Below, piece after piece: positions 12,701-23,400 of a stretch of DNA of 64,000 nucleotides (position 1 is the first letter of the stretch; each line of letters begins with the position of its first letter). The notes under the pieces are model-generated. The model was not told the origin of the DNA. It searched no databases and saw nothing but the letters and a program-made list of their open reading frames with translations. This stretch comes from Phoronis australis (taxonomy: Eukaryota > Phoronida > Phoronidae), in contig NMRA01000158.1 of assembly GCA_002633005.1 (NCBI GenBank), forward strand, positions 308,229-372,228, in the 5' to 3' direction. A program made the translations under genes and the position numbers.

Positions 12701-15700
12701 AGTCGCCATTAAAAAGTTAGCCTTGTTTTAGGTTTTAAAACTGCATTTTGCGCTTAAATACAGAGCAAAGCATGATTTTTTCACATGCCTTGTTATATTC
12801 ATGTCTCAAGTGCATTGTTTTTTAAACCTAAAAAGAGGCTCTTTTTGAAATGACCACTGTGTGAATAAGGTCTATGGAAGCAACAGCAGCAGAAGAGATG
12901 CCAGCCCTATTGTAATGAACAGTAGAATAGATGCAAGTCCAGAGATTTACAACAGGTGGCAGCACTGTTATTAAACAGATGGTCAGTCTTGTGACTATAT
13001 CAAATGGCTGGCCTTGTGATTTATTGAACTTTTTTAAGTATGTACATACTCTAGGTAGAAGTGTAAAGTGAAGTCCTCTCATGCTCATCAACATTTTGAA
13101 TCTGACTGTGTGGGGACAAATGGTTTGATTTTGTCATTGACTTAGCTGTGAGCTGAACAGAAGTAAACACGCATGCAGCTCTCACTCATACCGTAACTCT
13201 GGTGCACTAAATAACATTACCTCATGGATGTTGGCTTACCTTGTTTAACCAAGACACATCTGACTTGAGCCAGGTTAACACCTGTCAGGCTTCCAAGTAT
13301 ACCGATCTACAAGTAACATGTGAACAGTATAACACTGAGACTGATATAATTATGGACAAGTGATAACAACAGCGGCCATTAAGGACAACAAAGTGATAAC
13401 AAAAGCGGCCAGTCTAAGTCTCCTGTAGTTAGTTATCATTAATAATAATTAGTGAAAGCCTTCCATCATTTTGTTACGACACTACAAGATTTAAATGACT
13501 ACTAGTGGTAATGATGTGAGTTCATTTATAATGATTTACAGAGCAGCGTCCAGTTGCAAGAAACAGACTTATTAAATTCATTTTTAACTTAAGTCTTAAG
13601 ATTTGTCTTAACTTCCAAACTTCCTTTTCCCCTAAGATAGACACATTAAGACAAAAACCTAAGTCAAACTTCAGATCTCTTTCTCGAAAAGGTCCTGAGA
13701 CAAATTCTAAGTTTTACTTTAACATTTACTAAAATTTAAGAATTGTCTAAGCCAAGTCAGTTTTGTTGGAATGGGCCCCAAGCCATCATGACTGACAAGA
13801 GGCTTTGTGATTGGCTCTTCTCCTCCAGGTGTAAGAAAGACACAGTGCAGGCTCGCAACTTGACATTGACAAATTGACCTGCTGTCAAAACTGATCATGG
13901 GAATTGCAATGGGTAAAATGGCGGCTTGAAAACGAAGGTGTGTCAATAATGATGCGTTCTAAATGGTCAGTTAAGCCGTCACTCAAAATCTTGGCGATAG
14001 GTCAATTAATAATATACTAGGGGTGTTTTAGAATGAAAAAAGTGTTCATTCAGTCCATGGTTCTGACATCCCCTCCACAGATTTATTTATGGCTTTCTTT
14101 TAGAATTTTCATCCCAAAGTCACTACTTAAGGTCAAGGTCATTTGAATACGACCACGAGACAGAAAGATACTCATAGGTTTATTGGCAATCACTTTGAGA
14201 GAGGTGAATGAAGAATTTATTTGGATTTAGGTAAGGTTACTGAGGTCGTATGCACTACGTGGGCAATATACTTCAAAAAGGCGTCATTGTGAACCCGGAA
14301 GACTGTGAAAGCTCAAAGGCACTTTTCAGTGTTCTTTGTCACAGTGTGTCATGGATTAGCAGTGCCCCAAACCTAGCTTGAAACCAAGTCGCATTGCGTT
14401 TTGTGTCACAGAACGTTGTATGTCATTAAAACCATTTGCAATACAACAACAGCATTTGATTTGCAAGAGCTAGACAACCTCTATATTTACACCAAACAAT
14501 TTCACTGACCAAAGCAATGTTTGATGTAGGCCATGCAGCTACAACTCACATAACATGGCGCCCTCTATAGGCACAGATTACCTCAGACTGAAGGCCATCA
14601 ATCTCCTTCATCAACTGTTCTGTAGGTGATCCAGCAGCCAAAGACTGGCCCTCAACTTCCTCTCTGTAAAAAATCAGTTAATACAGCATGGCTAGGGTAT
14701 AATGCTCTAGTACTGTAGCTCATACCTTCTAAAACAAACTACTTGAATGCTAATTTTCAGGAAAACCTATAAATCATTTTTGTAGAAGAGTACACATTAA
14801 CAACTCGGTAACGCAAGAGGCCGACAGGGACATCAGACACATGTGGATGGAAGGTTATAATGATAAGACAAAACTTAAATGACACCAGTCAAAGTGTTAC
14901 GAGAAAGGAGATATACCTCCATGATCGATCACAGTTCACTTACAACCTCTATTGGTATTGCAACAATTACATGCCTTGACGCTTATCAAAACAAAATCAA
15001 TTCCAAGACTGCGAAATCAATTTTGTGATATCCCTAAACATATTCAAATTCACGTAAATGAGGTGAAGTATCCTCGGTCACATGCTAATCTTTGACTATT
15101 TCTAAAAATGTTCTGAAAAGTGACATAAATTGACAAATTATCCTTGGCAAATCGCAAAGTTTTGATGAAAGGAAGTGTCACCAGATATTCGTTCAGGAAA
15201 CGGACAATCCATATGACCCAGCCTCATTTTCACGTCATCTGATGAGTCCTCGGTCGTACCTACCTAGCAAATTGAACAAGTTTACCAAATCAGTGTTGAG
15301 AGATATCAATCAAAACCAATTCAATAGTGAGAGACGTCAATCAAAACCAGTTCAGAACCAAGTCTTCAACTGGAAAGGATTCTGATCTTAGTTTAATCAT
15401 GATTCCCACCACTACTGTCTATGTATTCCTGAGCCACCTATGAAGCCGTCAGTTTCTCACACCCCGCCAGTTTCTAGACCACAACACTTACAATGCTCTG
15501 TCTATGTGCTGCTGAGTCACCCGTGATGACATCAGTTTCTCGTGCCTCGCCAGCTTCTCCTCCAACTCCTGTACCTCTTTCTCCAGTTGAAGTAGTTCCA
15601 TTTCATACTTGTGCTTCTTCAGCAACAGTGGAGACTTACGGGCAGTGATGTTCTCAACCTCATCATCCTCTCTCTCTTGAGAACTGAGAAATCTGCAATT

Positions 15701-17418
15701 AAAAAACTACCATTGAGTAACAGCTCCAGTTCGGTACCACAACTGTGCAAACGAGGACGTGAGAAGTGAGAGTATTTCAATGGCAGGATTACCAGGAACA
15801 GTCTGTAGTAGACAAGCTACAGTGCAATTCATATGGCTCAGCATTTCAGACAGCGACACTGGCTTGATCATGCAGCCATAATATTGAAAAGTTATTCATA
15901 CACAATGAGTTACGGACCAGTCAATATTTTCGGCTATGGGTTCTACAGCCTAAGGATGTCCCCACGGTCTATGGGGATGACGTCACTCATCCAATTCACT
16001 CACAATTACCATTAGTTTGACAAAGGCTGTGTAGTCTCCCAAGCAGGTTTTCCGGATAAAGGCCAAGTATTTTCTTTAGAACACTTAATTGAAAATGGCA
16101 AGTGACTCATTGACAGTAAATGTGAATAACTGTTCAACATCAAGTATCTGCCACTCAAATGAACTTGTGATTAGTTACCTTGGTTCTGACACGGATACTG
16201 CCTTTTATGAAAACACAGAGTCAGGTAGACAGTGAGCATCGTCTCTAGCTTTAGCTGGTCCCAGCAAAGCTCCTACTGGAGCTTCATGCGCCGGAAGCTT
16301 TTTAGCGAATTATGCCTCATACTGATTGAAACGTTGTTGTAAATACCTTTTGTATGTAAATATCACCTTTTCCAGTGAGGTGTGGAATATGTTGCAAGTA
16401 GTTTATCTTTTGCACACAGAGTGACACCGCAGCAGGCCGTCCATGTCTTTAATTCTTTTCAACTCGAACAAATACTTCCACAATCCAAATTTTTCTTCGA
16501 GCAGTCCTTCGTTCAGTTGCCTATTTTTACACTACATGGGCTCTTATTTTTACAATGCCCCCTGGAGCACACGCGCAGTGTTAAAAATGTCCTGTTGCCG
16601 ATTTGGGCAACTGAAGGACTGTTCGAACAAAAAGTTTGATTACAAGAGCATTTGCTCTAGGTTAAAGGAATTAAAGACATCGATGGCATCGTAAGGAAAC
16701 CATCTATGCCCAAAAGGTTTTTACAGCATCGTGACTTTGACGCTTTAATTAGTGTGAGGCATAATTTGATGAAATGATTTCGCCGTATGAAGCTCCTTAT
16801 TAAGGAACTTCACCATATGTACTGAGGCCAGCTAGAGACTGTGGTCAGTGTCTAAGAACCAGGAACATAGTAAAATCTAAACATGTCTTACCTTAAATTC
16901 TAGTTATATGTGGTCTGAGCTCATTATACGAGTCAGATAATGTCTCACTACAAGTCAACACAAGTGACTAGACTTAGAGTCTTTGAGTCTAAGTCTCAGA
17001 TGATTTCTAGGCAGTGGTCCGCTTTAAATAAATAGCAATCCCTGATTTTGAGAACGAGGCAATGGCTGAATAACGTGCCCATTATTCAGTGGATAAAATG
17101 GTTCTAAAAATCAGGGATCGCTATATCCGTGGCAGTGCCCGATTTCTTTCCAATTCCTATCCTATTAGTATTAGCGGTATTAGCCAGCTGGACCTCAAAG
17201 GCTCAAGTCCTCAAGTCAAAGTCAAAACACACACACAACTAGTGAACGATGTCATGCGAGGTAAAAAACACAAATAAAGGCAGAGACTGTGTATGAGATA
17301 ATGGGTGCATAACATAATTAAAATCAATTAAACTGAATAATAGAATATTGTGTTCATACCTCGATATTGTTGTATTTAACCCAGGGACCAGTTCGTCTTG
17401 TTCTGAATTTTCCGCCAT
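9714..17418 (-). CDS. CENPP: Centromere protein P (CENP-P) homologue, 9 exons, 323 aa
   Basis: CENP-P is a subunit of the CENP-O/P/Q/U/R part of the constitutive centromere-associated network and pairs with CENP-O through RWD domains. Exons on the - strand, 5' to 3': 17418-17360, 15692-15492, 14663-14582, 13306-13240, 12401-12313, 11845-11754, 11246-11070, 10889-10801, 9829-9714. All introns are GT-AG, phases agree, and the sum (972 nt) is 324 codons including TGA. The ATG has GCCATTT (reverse) context and is followed by MAENSEQDE. Exon 2 is a coiled coil (KYEMELLQLEKEVQELEEKL). Hallmarks matched from knowledge of vertebrate CENP-P: GILGSLTGVNLAQ, FFQSFETFTKWTVARQRAF, HFKDKYSHAV, VTWSIRTEEGKITPDIS and the C-terminal APHKFKEMLTSLGIEKAIE. 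Human CENP-P is 288 residues; the extra length is N-terminal. It sits head to head with NOL8. Intron 1 holds a foldback element. Confidence 0.92.
10398..10431. repeat. 12-bp perfect inverted repeat (hairpin) in CENPP intron 8
   Basis: GCATACGCACAC at 10398-10409 pairs with GTGTGCGTATGC at 10420-10431 across a 10-base loop. Alternating purine-pyrimidine arms. No recognised function. Confidence 0.7.
12044..12302. repeat. 52-bp minisatellite, about 5 units, in CENPP intron 5
   Basis: Units begin AACTATACTGATCATCACCA and end CACCACTCAACAT. Alternate units carry CGTACAGGATACAAAGATTC or CAAACAGGATACATAGATTT, so the array also has a higher-order two-unit pattern (about 104 bp). It ends 10 bases before the exon 5 donor boundary region at 12313. 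Confidence 0.85.
16230..16851. mobile_element. Foldback transposon copy in CENPP intron 1
   Basis: Left arm (about 16230-16515) and right arm (about 16600-16851) are inverted copies of one another: outer GTCTCTAGCT/AGCTAGAGAC, then GGAAGC...GCGAATTATGCCTCA-like, then a block ending TTCAGTTGCC / GGCAACTGAA. The arms share the AATTATGCCTCA family sequence also seen at 18232-19085, 19904-20110 and 22606-22806. No protein is encoded. Long arms around a short unique centre define a foldback-type element or long-TIR MITE. Confidence 0.65.
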
Positions 17419-18077
17419 TTGTGCCAACAACAGCCACGGTTAACAATGGTCAATAACATTTATGATCGTTAAAATACTTTAATTTCAAAATTAAATCTAG
17501 TTGGTGCCAATTGTTATATTTTTATAATGATATGACTAGTAAGATGTGATTTATAGACTACCTGCATTGAAACACATTTTTCAAAATATTGTCGTCAGTG
17601 TGCTGTTAACAACATGTCGACCTCCTTGCTAAACCCGTGGTGTGGCAGACAATTTTACAAATTTATACCACTGTATAGTGCTGTTGCTAACTAAACATAA
17701 TAAGGCAGACGATTGATACACTAGCCTACCGTGAGTAATACATTTTACTGTCTTGTATGTACGATTTTTAGTTTTCTTGCAGTTTAAGTCACAGTGACAA
17801 GAGCCACAGGCGTCCTCAGCTTCTTTCTGATCGTCCCCAATACACTACACATAATACTACAAGGTATGACACTTCGGACTTGAAATTCCACGGGTGCTTC
17901 ACTTCAGCCGTCCATAGCAAACATAAAACTCAATAAATTTGCACAAAACAGGGGTTCAACAAACCATGAAGAATTGTTCTTTCTCCCAATACCATTCACG
18001 GTGTCCTGTTACGGCGACTTCGTAAGAAATTCGCAGTCAAAGAACAAAAATATTCACAAAAAGCCCCCACACACGTT

Positions 18078-18231
18078 NNNNNNNNNNNNNNNNNNNNNNN
18101 NNNNNNNNNNNNNNNNNNNNNNNNNNNNNNNNNNNNNNNNNNNNNNNNNNNNNNNNNNNNNNNNNNNNNNNNNNNNNNNNNNNNNNNNNNNNNNNNNNNN
18201 NNNNNNNNNNNNNNNNNNNNNNNNNNNNNNN
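18078..18231. other. Assembly gap (154 N)
   Basis: A run of N interrupts the left arm of the foldback element that continues at 18232, so the gap probably reflects difficulty assembling its long inverted repeats. Confidence 0.95.
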
Positions 18232-19085
18232 GGAAGCTTTTCGGCGAATTATGCCTCGCACCGACTAAACCATCAAAGTCACGTTGTTATAAATACCTTT
18301 TGCGCATAGAGGAACACCTTAGGAGGTTGTCGATGTGTTTAAGTCCTTCCAACTCCAACAAATACTCCCGTTATGAAACTTTTTCTTCGATCAGTCCCTA
18401 TTTCAGTTCCCAAAATCGTGAAATCAAAATTTTTGTACTGTGCACGCTCCAAATTTTTACCACGCTCGCTAGGTGATGTGACTTCATAACCTCAATAATT
18501 TTTAAATAGGCCAAAGGTGACGGAGCCATTGCGGTCTTGTCAGTCAAATGTTCGTTTCCAAAATGCCACCACTTATACTTGTCTTTAATTGGCATTACTT
18601 GAAACTGTTTGTATTTCAATGAATTATTGTTTGTATTTGATAAAAATAAATGCTGTTGATATGACATTTAATAGTCTTTGTGCACATATTTGACATTTTA
18701 ATGTTTAACAACACGGGAAATGCATGGCTGGTTCCCGGCAGCACGTACGCAAAGGGCGGGAACTTCAGCTTTCAAAGTTCTCTGGTAGGATCGCAACTTC
18801 TGACCTTTGGCCTGGTTAAAAAAAATGAAAATTTTGATTTCACGATTTTGGGAACTGAAATAGGGACTGATCGAAGAAAAAGTTTCATAACGGGGGTATT
18901 TGTTGGAGTTGGAAGGACACATCGACAACCTCCTAAGGTGTTCCTCTATGCGCAAAAGGTATTTATAACAACGTGACTTTGATGGTTTAGTCGGTGCGAG
19001 GCATAATTCGCCAAAAAGCTTCCGGCGTACAGAGCGCCTATAGCCTCTCCATCGCCTCTGCTTCGGGCCAACAGAGGCGATGGTC
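18232..19085. mobile_element. Foldback transposon with arms of about 200 bp (left end in gap)
   Basis: 18232-18434 and 18818-19023 are near-perfect reverse complements (for example AGTCCCTATTTCAGTTCCC versus GGGAACTGAAATAGGGACT). The right end adds a terminal hairpin: CCATCGCCTCTG at 19049-19060 pairs with CAGAGGCGATGG at 19072-19083. The left terminus lies in the N gap. No coding capacity. Absent from the second allelic copy of the region (left of 21781), so it may be polymorphic. Confidence 0.8.
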
Positions 19086-19137
19086 ATTGCCTAGGAAGGG
19101 ACTAGTCTAGCAACAGGTTACAGTTCTGCCTCCCTTT

Positions 19138-19230
19138 CAGTAACGCTAGGACCTCGTTAAAAAACAAGACTTGGCAAGATGCCGTAATCTCGCAAAGTCT
19201 TGCCTTATTAACGAGGTCCTAGCGTTACTG
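19138..19230. mobile_element. Compact hairpin MITE, 93 bp
   Basis: 23-bp perfect inverted termini (19138-19160 and 19208-19230; they begin CAGTAACGCTAGGACC and end GGTCCTAGCGTTACTG), with a further imperfect inner stem AAGACTT/AAGTCTT. Almost the whole element can fold. The flanks do not show a clear duplication. The second allelic copy is at 21828-21920 with one mismatch in the right terminus. Confidence 0.75.
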
Positions 19231-19903
19231 AACTCTACCCAGGTTGAGTACGTAAGATTAACTTCCGGACTGTAGACTGGACAGGTAGACACGCGAGAAC
19301 TTATTTTGATGTTTTAGGACACTTCCAAATATAAAGAAGTGAGTTACAATATAATCACTATGTGACAAACTTGGTCGTCGCCAGCTACCCTGTCATTTCC
19401 CATTGGCTGCTACATACAGGACCTCATTTCAATTGGGATCATTCATTGATCAAATATCACAGCCAATAAATTATCTCCCTTGAACTTGATGGTCAAGCAG
19501 CAGCAGCCAGTGTATAGCTGGTGATCACCAAATGCTGCATCACATAATGACAATACTGAGAACTGTGAAGTCGTGACACTCCCTTTGTTATGGGCAGTGG
19601 TGTAGTGGGGCACACTTAGACACTGTATGTTACCTTTTTCATTTCCAATGTAGCGTCTACATACCGTGCGTTCACCTGTAATGCAATAGTGTGCGAGATG
19701 CACAAGATGATATATTGGACTTCGGTTGTTTGATCTCTGAAATTACCACTACATCACTGATTACAGGCATGTTTTGAAAGATTGAAATAAGCTCTGGTGG
19801 GTAGACTATAGAATCTTAGGAAGGAAGCTGGTGTAATCACTAGATGGCACCACTGTCTAAACTGGCCCAGACTGTGCTCATCCCATAGGGCCACCATACG
19901 CTG

Positions 19904-20110
19904 GATGGCATTTAGTGAATTATGTCTCAAACTGGTTCAACCGTGAAATTCATGTTGCTACTGAATACCATTTGGACCAAGAGCAACACCTTAGGAGGCC
20001 ATTGATGTCTTTAACTCTTCCTAGCTCGATCAAATACTCCGGCAATGGGCCCTTTTTTCGCACTATGCAGCAGTTTGTCAGAGCAGCTTATCTCAATCCT
20101 CAATCTTTTT
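19904..20110. mobile_element. Single-arm relic of the foldback family, copy A
   Basis: GTGAATTATGTCTCAAACTG, then GAGCAACACCTTAGGAGGCC and CTCGATCAAATACTCC match one arm of the 18232-19085 element (GCGAATTATGCCTC, GGAACACCTTAGGAGG, CCAACAAATACTCC). No second arm is nearby. It sits about 380 bp upstream of NOL8 exon 1. Confidence 0.6.
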
Positions 20111-20324
20111 AGAAGAAACCTCTCATGTACTACATAATTATGTGTATGAAAATTGCCATTGTAATGTTTTCCGTCTCGCCACTGTGTGACACACGTGTCA
20201 GTTGCTAACTACCCTATACAAATTAAGACAGATTTCACGAAGAACTCCAACGCCACTTTTTGGTCGCCATGAACGTTTTCACTGAATAGAACTGGGGAAT
20301 ATATTTGCATGTAACTTTCTTAAA

Positions 20325-20339
20325 ATGGCAGCCAACAAG
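20325..20339 (+). promoter_or_regulatory. Possible 5' leader exon end with an upstream ATG (uORF)
   Basis: ATGGCAGCCAACAAG is followed by a good donor (GTAAGC, 20340), and the acceptor before NOL8 exon 1 (TTTTATTTTAG) ends at 20484. If spliced, this ATG is out of frame with NOL8 and opens a 27-codon reading frame that overlaps the main start and stops inside the RRM exon. Same arrangement at 23025-23039 in the second allelic copy. Inferred from splice signals only. Confidence 0.35.
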
Positions 20340-20492
20340 GTAAGCTTAGGTGAAACTCGGCAGAATTTCATGGTTATGTAAGAAATGGTGAAACAAATGC
20401 AGTGTTGAAGCAACTGTAAACAGTGGATTGAAAAAACATTGCTTTGATTCTTGAATGCGCATCTGCCTCAATGTTTTATTTTAGGTGAACTC

Positions 20493-23400
20493 ATGGAGGA
20501 AAAGCGGTTGTTTGTGGGAGGATTGTTCAATGGTATTAAGGAGGCTGATGTGAAGGAAAGGTTCTCCCAATTTGGCACTGTAACAGCTGTGGATATTCGA
20601 GAGAAGACAGATTTGTTGGGTTTGTGTACTGAATAAGATGCAATCAGTTACTAAGTGTATAGATGTGCAATTATGCATAATTAAGAATGTTAATATACGT
20701 CAAAAAATCTAAAATTGTCCGATGTAAATTGAGAGGTCTTTAAACATGGTGATGTCTCTGCGTTTAAGTTCAGTTTTAATGTCAGATCTCTGAATTACAA
20801 ATATTTCATAATTAGTTAGCAGAGACCTTGGTTTTTCAGGAGTTGGTGAAATCAGAATTCCATCGCGCTATTGTCGGTTTTGAATGGGGTGTGTCAGTAG
20901 TAGTCTAGTATATACAATACTAGTAATTCTTATGTAATTGGTTTTTAATTTTGGAAAATTTGAATTGCAGTTCATCATATTCGTTACCCAATACCAATTC
21001 TGGCCTCATTTATATTACAGTCGCAGCCGACACATTCACGTAGTAGTTTAGTCTTAAGTTTCTCAAGTTGTCACTGTTCTAGTAAATGCAGAAAAAGTAT
21101 TGAAATGACTTAGTTATTACTTTGAAATGACTTAGTTATTACAGTCAAGTGACCTAATTATCGGACGTTTTGGCACGTTTTGCATTATATTTAATTGAAA
21201 ATACTACGGATTGTTGTAAATTCTTTGCTGAAATAAAGATTTACCTTCACGGAATTGTTCTGTTACTATATCTTGTCACTGAAAGCCACATTTATGTTCC
21301 GACTGATCTTCAAAAAACACAACAACCAAACCTTCGGAGAACCTAAATATCGGACACCATGTTTCTCCATACGCCACACGTCCGCGGAAAACTGACTAAC
21401 CATGTAATGGCCGCGGGCACCTTGTCGCCAAATTTCAGCTCGAGTGTTTTGACATATATGCTGCTAGAACCCAGGTCNAGGTGAACACAAGGTCGTCTCT
21501 CATACAGGTCCTTGACTTCTGGAACCTTCCACGCGCGCCATCCCGAGGTCTGTGGGTACTAGTTGGCAGTGCCTCATCGGTAGATCATCCGTTTGCCGAC
21601 TACGCCATTTGTAGTAATAGCCGAGATCACCCGACCCGGGGATCGAACCCGCGACCCCCATAAAACCGGCAAGCTTACTAACCATTCAGCTAATAGGCAA
21701 TTGCCCGTTAGCGAGTAGCTAACAGAGGCTCATATAATTCACCGGAAGCACATCTACAACAGTCGTAGTGACAAGAGCAAGGAAGGGACTAGATGTCGAG
21801 CAACAGGTTACAGTTCTGCCTCCCTTTCAGTAACGCTAGGACCTCGTTAAAAAGCAAGACTTGGCAAGATTGCGTAATCTCGCAAAGTCTTGCCTTATTA
21901 ACGAGGTCCTAGCCTTACTGAACTCTACCCAGGTTGACTACTTGAGACTAACTTCCGAACTGTACTAGACAAGACAGGTAGACACGCGAGAACTTATTTT
22001 GATGTTTTAGGACACTTCCAAATGAATGACTCCATTGTTACAATATCATCACTATGTGACAAACTTGGTCGTCGCCAGTTACCCTGTCATTTCCCATTGG
22101 CTGCTACAAGACCTTATTTCAATTGGGATCATTCATTGATGATTGATCAAATATCACAGCCAATAAATTATCTCCCTTGAACTTGATGGTCAAGCAGCAC
22201 AGCAGCCAGTGTAGCTGGTGATCACCAAATGCTGCATCACATAATGACAATACTGAGAACCGTGAAGAGTCGTGACACTCCCTTTGTTACGGGCGGTGGT
22301 GTAGTGGGGCACACGTAGGCATGGTATGTTACCTTTTTCATTTCCAATGTAGCGTCTACATACCGTGCGTTGACCTGTAATGCAATAGTGTGCGAGATGC
22401 ACAAGATGATATATTGGACTTCGGGTGTTTGATCTCTGAAATTACCACTACATCACTGATTACAGGCATGTTTTGAAAGATTGAAATAAGCTCTGGTGGG
22501 TAGACTATAGAATCTTAGGAAGGAAGCTGGTGATAATCACTAGATGGCACCACTATCTAAACTGGCCCAGACTGTGCTCATCCCATAGGGCCACCATACG
22601 CTGGATGCCATTTAGTGAATTATGTCTCAAACTGATTAAACCATGAAATTCATGCTGCTACTGAATACCATTTGGACCAAGAGCAACACCTTAGGAGGCC
22701 ATTGATGTCTTTAACTCTTCCTAGCTCGATCAAATACTCCGGCAATGGGCCCTTTTTTCGCATTATGCAGCAGTTTGTCAGAGCAGCTTATCTCAATCCT
22801 CAATCTTTTTAGAAGAAACCTCTCATATACTACATAATTATGTGTATGAAAATTGCCATTGTAATGTTTTCCGTCTCGCCACTGTGTGACACACGTGTCA
22901 GTTGCTAACTACCCTATACAAATTAAGACAGATTTCACGAAGAACTCCAACGCCACGTTTTGGTCGCCATGAACTTTTTCACTGAATAGAATTGGGGAAT
23001 ATAGTTGCACGTAACTTTCTTAAAATGGCAGCCAACAAGGTAAGCTTTGGTGAAACTCGGCAGAATTTCATGGTTATGTAAGAAATGGTGAAACAAATGC
23101 AGTGTTGAAGCAACTGTAAACAGTGGATTGAAAAAACATTGCTTTGATTCTTGAATGCGCATCTACCTCAATGTTTTATTTTAGGTGAACTCATGGAGGA
23201 AAAGCGGTTGTTTGTGGGAGGATTGTTCAATGGTATTAAGGAGGCTGATGTGAAGGAAAGGTTCTCCCAATTTGGCACTGTAACAGCTGTGGACATTCGA
23301 GAGAAGACAGATTTGTTGGGTTTGTATACTGAATAAGATGTAATCAGTGACTGTCCGTAGAGTGTATAGATGTGCAATCATGCATAACTAAGAATGTTAA

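Larger units (their letters stand above)
17419..20492. promoter_or_regulatory. Head-to-head intergenic region of CENPP and NOL8
   Basis: Space between the CENPP start codon (- strand, 17418) and the first NOL8 start codon (+ strand, 20493). It must hold both promoters. In this assembly it is filled by a foldback element, a sized gap and a 90-bp hairpin element, so the functional promoter core cannot be placed. In human the same two genes are divergently arranged with adjacent 5' ends, so a shared promoter is plausible. A second, allelic version of the NOL8-proximal part lies at 21781-23192. Confidence 0.5.
19094..21141. repeat. Allelic duplication block 1, copy A (contains NOL8 exon 1)
   Basis: Collinear with 21781-23837 at high identity with scattered substitutions and small indels. 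Contains the hairpin MITE, a foldback relic and NOL8 first exons. The single N at 21478 lies between the copies. Most likely two haplotypes placed in series. Confidence 0.9.

Noticed and set aside
21629-21698. Functional tRNA gene on the - strand
   Set aside because: A and B boxes are present, but the stems are poor and the sequence continues as a SINE body.
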